Shown here in pieces: positions 58,135-64,000 of a DNA stretch of 64,000 nucleotides. Origin of the DNA: Pseudognaphalium luteoalbum (taxonomy: Eukaryota; Streptophyta; Magnoliopsida; Asterales; Asteraceae); contig OY730192.1 in assembly GCA_963422505.1 (NCBI GenBank), forward strand, positions 117,857,212 through 117,921,211, read 5' to 3'. The position numbers were made by a program, and so were the translations under genes. The first letter of the stretch is position 1; each line of letters opens with the position of its first letter. Below the pieces are notes generated by a model that worked only from the letters and a program-made list of their open reading frames with translations, did no database searches and was not told the origin of the DNA.

Positions 58135-61100
58135 TGTGACAACCGTCAAAAAAAAAAAAAAAAAATCTCAGGTCATTACCCCACTCGAATCTCAAATTAC
58201 GCTTACAGCATTCCTTAAATCCTAGTGAAAATCCTAGGTTATGACTCCGTAGGCTTATCAAAGTCATAAAACGTCTTAGAGACTGCTTGGTGAACTGTAA
58301 ATTCCCTCTAACATGCCAAATTAGGTTACTAAGTGCCAATAAAATAAAGAAAAACCTATATCTTTATGTCTTCACAAAATCCTCATCGAATCACAAAAAC
58401 TGAATTTTCGGTGACACTACAAGTAAATTCAATCGGACGGTACCCGACTTAACACGAACATTAGTGAAAATATTTCTATTAATAACTTAAATCTATTTTT
58501 AGAAGTTATTTATCATATATTATTATTTTTTTTAAATAATACACGGAAAACTTAGACGTTTTGGCTAAAACGTCTCAAACGCAAAGAAAATGCGTGAATC
58601 GAATTCGGCAACCAAACGAACATCAATAAATATTTTGACAACTTAAAATAAAGTATTTTAATAATACTTAAATGAAAAATAATCCCAAACATATCGTGAA
58701 TTTAAACGACAAAAGAAAACGTTACGCGATTTAACGTATTAACGAATTTACGAGTAAACGAACACAGAACGCAACACTGTCTGGAAACCAATTTTTTTAA
58801 AACATTTCCAGCCCTATGGGGCCCCTAAAATTCGTTCACCCCACCACCTACCCTCTTTTCCAATTCAAAATCTTTTTATTCCCTATACACCTCATTACTA
58901 CTTCCATTTTCCCAAAACTCACAAACACTCTCTTCATTTTCTCTCTCAAAAACACACATATTCTCTCTAAATCCTCTCTAAATTCCAGCAACTTTCAAGA
59001 ACAAAATCAGGGAGTTGAAGGTGTTCTTTCACAAAATAAACCCTTCAAGGTAAACTAGATCATCTACCTTTAGTAATCTTTCATTTTTCTTGTTTTGTTC
59101 TTCATAAATTCGGATTTTAAACCTCTTCTATGGTTAAAATCCTCATAAAATGCTTGATGTTTGTAGGTTATCTCTTTTCACATCCTTATGTGTTAAAAGA
59201 AAGAGTAACCCATGATCAAACCGAAAATCAAGTGAAAAATCGTGTTATTACTTGTAATCTTGTTAGATCTTGTTCATCTTTGTATATGTCTTTCTTTTTT
59301 ATGCTAAAAATCATTTCTAACACATCTTGGATGTAATCCAACACCATGCATGTGTTAGAGAGTGTATTAAAGGTCAAAAGAATCAAGAACTACTTCTATT
59401 TAATGTTTAATGTTTCTCATTTTGAACAAAACATCATTTTAGGGCTTGTTTGGTTTCTGTCCAGGTTTGAGTACGAGAATCACCAAGGTGTTTCTCACAC
59501 TTAACGTAACCAAAATGGACGTTTTATGAGCCAACAATCAAGTTAAAGATGTTAACTTTCAAACCCCATAAGCCTTATATTTTTATGAGATTGTTTGATA
59601 TTTTTAATAATTTTTATGAAAACACATAGACAATCTGCTCAGAAAAGTCAGAAACTTTTATCTCAGTGTTTTGACCATAACTAGAGCTTCACACCTCCAA
59701 ATGACTTGAAACCAATGCCAAAAGTTTATAAATTTTGTTAGCTACAACCCTTGTGCTGATCACTTTTTCTGGAACCCAATAGATTTTTCCCAAAAGTAAT
59801 GATTGTATGCATGTCTTCAGATCTGACCTCAGATGATAAAAGTAAATTTGAAAAATACTTGTACTTCTCTATAATTCCTGGAAAAATTACAGTAGATAGC
59901 TAACATATTGAAGATGTAATTCAACAAACTGATGTAATTTTCTGGATATGAGAATATGGACTGATTTTGGTAATAGTTGAAAACCGACACTTGCGTACTT
60001 GCTATTTAAGGAAAGACTAACTCTTTATGACTCATGAACATGTTTAAGGTTTGGGTAAAAGTATCGGGTCAAATCAAGAAGGTTTGACCGAGTCAACAAG
60101 AACGGGCCTCGGTTTTGAAAACGGGAAAGTTTCTATGTTTGGAAAGAATGGTAACAAAAAGGGTTTGGGTCTCTTATGAAGTATTAATCGATTGTGCGTT
60201 GTTAATCATAAATTGTGAGAAACCATAGTTCTAAAACTCAAAACATAATAAATTTGGACACAAACAATTGTAAGACATTATATACTCGTGTATTCAATAT
60301 TATACTTAACGTGATTATTGAACATTATTAACAAACTTCAAAGCAAACAAACCATTTTGGCACTTTGTAATCTAAATATTTATCTAAGCAATCCTGTCAA
60401 ACCTAATTTACCAAGAAACTAATTAGAAACCTCGTGTTCATAGGACTTGGATAGGAGTCATACCCGACAAGCACGCGCGCTACATCCATCGTTTACTCTT
60501 ACGCTCAATTGTGAGTATTCACAGCCCCTTTTTACTTGTTTATTATTTTGGGGTGAAAAGCATGATCTCGAACTTTAACTAAATTGGTTGTACTCTTTAT
60601 GAACTTGTTGAACTTTTGTTATACTATTTATGCGAATTGGTATATACTATTGTTATGCTTGAGTACTATCGTGCTAAAGTCCCCGGAAATACAGTTTACA
60701 CTACTTATTAACTCGTCCGAGAGCCAGACGAGCCGTTGATATTTATAGATAGCGCTATTTAGGGGGAAACCACTCCTCACTCACACTGGTCGTGAGTGCA
60801 TAGTATCACCTTACTCATGTTAGCGATAGAACATGGAGCTTGGGGCATGTGTCAGTTGAATCGGTTAAGTAGTGGCCTCAATTGCATTAACACTCTTGTA
60901 TACTACCTTTCATATTCGCAACTATTACAACCAATCTTTTTTTTTTATTCATGTCATTTATGAACAAAGCTTTTAGTTCATTTATGTGTAACATTAAACC
61001 TGTGAACTCACCAACTATGTCCATAGTTGACCTTTTGTTTTATCATGCTTTTCAGGAGAACGACAGTAAGGTGCACTCTAGGAGTACATTAGCATGGATG

Positions 61101-61299
61101 CATGTTCACACGCGTTTGCTTTATTTTGAAACTATTTGGAAACTTTAAGAGCTTCTTGTAATTTCTTTTCGAACTGTGGTTTGAACTTGTAGTAATGTGT
61201 AATATTTTCTCTAAATTATGTATGGTGGTGCTACTATATCTTATGCATTGTTACCCGGTACTGTTACATCTCGTGTTTCCGCTTTAGCGGGGTGTGACA
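58135..61299 (+). repeat. G 5' LTR (3,165 bp)
   Basis: Ends agree with the primer site at 61304. A run of about 18 A starts near 58147. No coding content. A C/T-rich leader-like stretch lies at 58830-59040. No partner LTR in the window to confirm. Confidence 0.8.
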
Positions 61300-61303
61300 G
61301 ATT

Positions 61304-61316
61304 TGGTATCAGAGCC
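61304..61316 (+). other. G primer binding site (initiator tRNA-Met type)
   Basis: TGGTATCAGAGCC five bases after the LTR. Confidence 0.88.
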
Positions 61317-63380
61317 TAAGGTTATAGAGAATGCCGGTTTTTCAAATAAAAACCCCAACTATAACCAACACTTTTAAATAATATTTTCTTAAAACACCAA
61401 AATATTACAAGTTCAACTAAATTGAACGCACTAGTAGTATAGCTAACCCGTGTGTTGCATTATTAGACCTCAATTAGACATAGCCTGATCACCTATGTTT
61501 AATTTAGGTAAGATTATGCGAGATACGGAGTAGGTATACTACGATTATGTTCAATTTTCTTTTCTACTCAAATCCTTGAAAGCAGATTTTGCGTGTGTGC
61601 ATTGCATATTGTAGGCATCCATATTAGCATCGTTAGTAACTAAGAATACCTCCAATTTAGTCATATCATTTTGAGGTTAACATGTTAGTGCATAATGTCA
61701 AAGTAGCTTGTTTAAGGTGTTAGTCAAATCTTATGATCTTTGTAACCGACACTAAGTACAGGATAGCAACACTTGGGGTGTTGCTATAGCTACTGTATGT
61801 ATACAGTGGTTGTGTCTTGATTTGTGACTGTTCGTTCTGTCTATGTTCGACAAAGATTCGATGATATAGTAATCGTTCCTAATTGATAGTAAAGTAATAG
61901 TTTTACTTACTCTTGCTTAGATTATATCACATTTTACTACCGCATACATAAATTCGTTAGACAATATTATGCACGTTTAACTTGTGATTCGAACCTAAAG
62001 ATCCGAAGATTGGGAACTACATATCATTTTCCCACACTGCTTATCGGCAGTCGCGCCCCGACACGTCACTAATCATCCTAGGAACTAAATCTTCTACTTG
62101 TAGTCTTACCTTGTTGCAATCCTCATTCCACGCTGCCATATCAACCGATGATTATGGTTACATCACCATGTCGCCCTTGCGACAACCCACCCAGTACCGA
62201 GGAGGAGAATCTATCCAATAAAAAGGAACCACTTGAGGAGGTTCCGCTTGAGGATGAACCAACAAAACTGGACCAACACGAGAACTCGTCACCTAGGCAC
62301 GTTACATCTACTTCTTCTATTTCACACTCTTCCTCCCACTCTTTTCGAAGACCTATGAATCGCGTGAGTTATACACGACTAGAAGGACTGACAGACCACC
62401 TCGAACTAGACCTTACACTATCTATACTACTACTGATACTCCAACCACTAGGACCCGTCGTTGGTCAGATGTCCATCGGTGGAATTAATTACCCGCAACT
62501 CATGAGACTTAGAGAACTGAAGAAGGAATACAGATTCCTACAGAGGACGAAAAAGCTTTCTACATACGAATCCCTCTATACATACATGAACTCGCTCACC
62601 ATACCGTCTTGGTACTAGTTGCTAGACTACGCCCCAACGAGAATAGAATAAATAATATGGAGTTAGAATAACACAAAATCTATTTAGGCTAGGTGCACCT
62701 GGCACAAGGCCGAGTGGTACAGATCTATGTGGATCAGCAGGATCTTAGCGAAACCATAGAAACTACCCATCTCCAGTTGATGGAGACCAGAGGCGAAGAG
62801 TTGCCTTGCGATTAAGACTAGTGTGCAAAATAGAACTCACTTAAGACTAGTAGAAATTCAACTACACATGTACAGTTTGTGGGAAACGATTTCAACCAAA
62901 TTTTCGTCAGACATTAACAGAACTTTCAACACTTTTCAGTGACCAGAGCTTTCAACGTATATTATCGACTCAAGCCTTCAACGGATTTTCATCGGACATT
63001 TAATCAAAAAATTTCACAACTTCAATCTTTTCGAACGAATTTCGTTAAACAAAATTTTCAAATGATTTGTCAGTAACAAGAGTTTTTTTTTTTTTAACGT
63101 ATTTTGGTTGACTCAAAATTTTCAACTAACTCTAAGTTGTAAAACAAATTTTCAACGTAAAAATTTTTCAACAGATTTTACGAAAACTCTTCCACAAAAT
63201 GTTCTATAAAATATTCAAATCCATAAATTATTAGCAAAGTTGCCAAAATCACGATGATGTTAGTAATAGAGAAGACGATGCCAATTTAACCATAAATAGT
63301 ACCGGCAGTTTTGTGTTAAAACTTGAGATAGTTAAAATTTCTGTTCGTATACTAGAAATTTATATATCGTTAGAGACTAA
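61317..63380 (+). pseudogene. Degenerate leader and gag region of G
   Basis: The only open stretch is 62148-62618 (156 codons), Ser/Glu/Pro-rich with RRPMNRVSYTRLE; it lies where gag should begin but I cannot match a gag domain. 61317-62147 is leader; 62619-63380 is AT-rich with no readable frame and a 12-T run near 63086. Confidence 0.45.
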
Positions 63381-63389
63381 ACCCTGATG

Positions 63390-64000
63390 CATCAAGAGCT
63401 TGTTACAAGTGTGGAAACACTGAACGTTTTAGGAAAGCACATCGAAATCCCAATGGGGTCACAGGTACGCTTCTCCTAAATAACCACTACGCATCAGGAC
63501 TTTTGTTTTTACTCAGGGGCAGATAAGAGCTTTGTCTCACATCAGTTCAGGCCCCTAATCCATAGGGAATCACAACCTTTAGGACCTCTATATGCGGTAA
63601 AACTCGCTAGTGGTTACAAACTGATTGATAGTGAAATAATATGCAACTGCATACTAGAACTAGACAGTGAATCCTTCGGTACAGACCTTATTCCAATGAA
63701 AATAGGCATTTTTGATGTAGTAATCGGCATGGACGGGTTAGCCAAAAATCATGTAGACATAAGTTGTCATGAGAAGATTTTATGAGTACCCATGCGAATG
63801 AATGAGATACTATTAGTATGTGGAGAAGGACCTGGAAGAAATCAGAAGATAGTGTCATCCAAGAAAATTCACAAATATCTTACCGAAGATGTCCCAGTGG
63901 TATGCAACTACCCCAAAGTATTTCCAGATGATCTACCAAGATTAACCCCGCATAGGCAAGTTGAATTTCGAATCGACGATCTATTCGATCAACTGCAAGG
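63390..64000 (+). pseudogene. G zinc knuckle, protease and RT start, broken
   Basis: Zinc knuckle remnant CYKCGNTERFRKAH (63402-63443) has lost the His and last Cys of CCHC. The protease segment reads YSGADKSFVS (63515-63545), with Tyr where the catalytic Asp belongs, then DVVIGMDGLAKNH and CHEKIL, a TGA stop at 63783-63785, and the approach to RT (VVCNYPKVFPDDLPRLTP, VEFRID) at the window edge. Clearly inactive. Confidence 0.82.

Larger units (their letters stand above)
58135..64000 (+). mobile_element. Element G: Tekay/Del-like Gypsy, 5' half, degenerate
   Basis: Long LTR (58135-61299) starting TGTGACAACC and ending GGTGTGACA, then TTTGGTATCAGAGC, then degraded gag, zinc knuckle, protease and the start of RT; it leaves the window at 64000. 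LTR ends, primer site and protease sequence (VVIGMDGLAKNH, CHEKIL, VFPDDLP) fit Tekay/Del chromoviruses. Confidence 0.85.

Noticed and set aside
57687..58139. 150-codon plus-strand ORF
   Set aside because: No domain, opposite to element H, and runs across the H/G boundary at 58135.
1..64000. Host genes, tRNA or rRNA genes
   Set aside because: Nothing outside element sequence shows host-type coding, cloverleaf or rRNA motifs.

Overview
This window is nuclear DNA from a flowering plant, almost certainly a eudicot with a large repeat-rich genome. Asteraceae is my guess, from the mix of Tekay-type, Athila-type and Sirevirus-type elements, but nothing in the window proves it. I find no host gene, tRNA, rRNA or CRISPR array. 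Essentially every base belongs to LTR retrotransposons nested inside one another. I name them A to H, with X and Y for the two parts of a chimera.

Nesting order, from target-site duplications (TSDs) and matching ends: H (Tat/Ogre-like Gypsy, minus strand, 56290-58134) was split by D (Athila-like, 25333-56289; left part hidden or outside the window). D received E (Sirevirus-like Copia, 1252-25332) and B (Athila Gypsy, 27026-52690). E received F (Sirevirus-like Copia, antisense, 1-1251) and A (Athila-like without pol, 5881-22303). The 5' LTR of A received the composite XY (7991-12015). The 3' LTR of B received C (Sirevirus-like Copia, 39794-52601). G (Tekay/Del-like Gypsy with a 3.2 kb LTR) runs from 58135 out of the window. 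Four insertions have perfect 5-bp TSDs: A (GTTTC), XY (TCTTC), B (ATTCT) and C (AACAA). By-eye LTR divergence is about 2% for A, 1.2% for X, 1% for B and 0.5% for C, which agrees with the nesting.

Coding content: B carries gag-protease-RT-RNase H-integrase with two in-frame stops, plus a short 3' ORF. C carries gag with two zinc knuckles, a broken pol and a broken envelope-position ORF. E carries a heavily broken pol and an envelope-position ORF split by A. A has no pol: in the gag-pol position it has a reading frame I cannot name, also recognisable in D, followed by an intact 626-residue Athila ORF1/env-position protein behind an intron-like stretch. G and H are fragments.

The most interesting signals are non-coding. 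(1) C and E, from two Copia lineages, each carry a dense array of a short motif directly upstream of a TATA box, both in the LTR and again in the spacer before the envelope-position ORF; the motifs differ (AGTGACGC palindromes in C, CACTGTTAG in E). This looks like a duplicated promoter cassette. (2) A, B and D share long 3' untranslated regions with conserved hairpins, including a covarying stem-RGGA-stem followed by TAAGTGTGGGATA, present twice per element, the second copy serving as the polypurine tract. (3) XY has one element's LTR at its left end and another's at its right end, yet is flanked by one perfect TSD, so it integrated as a ready-made chimera.
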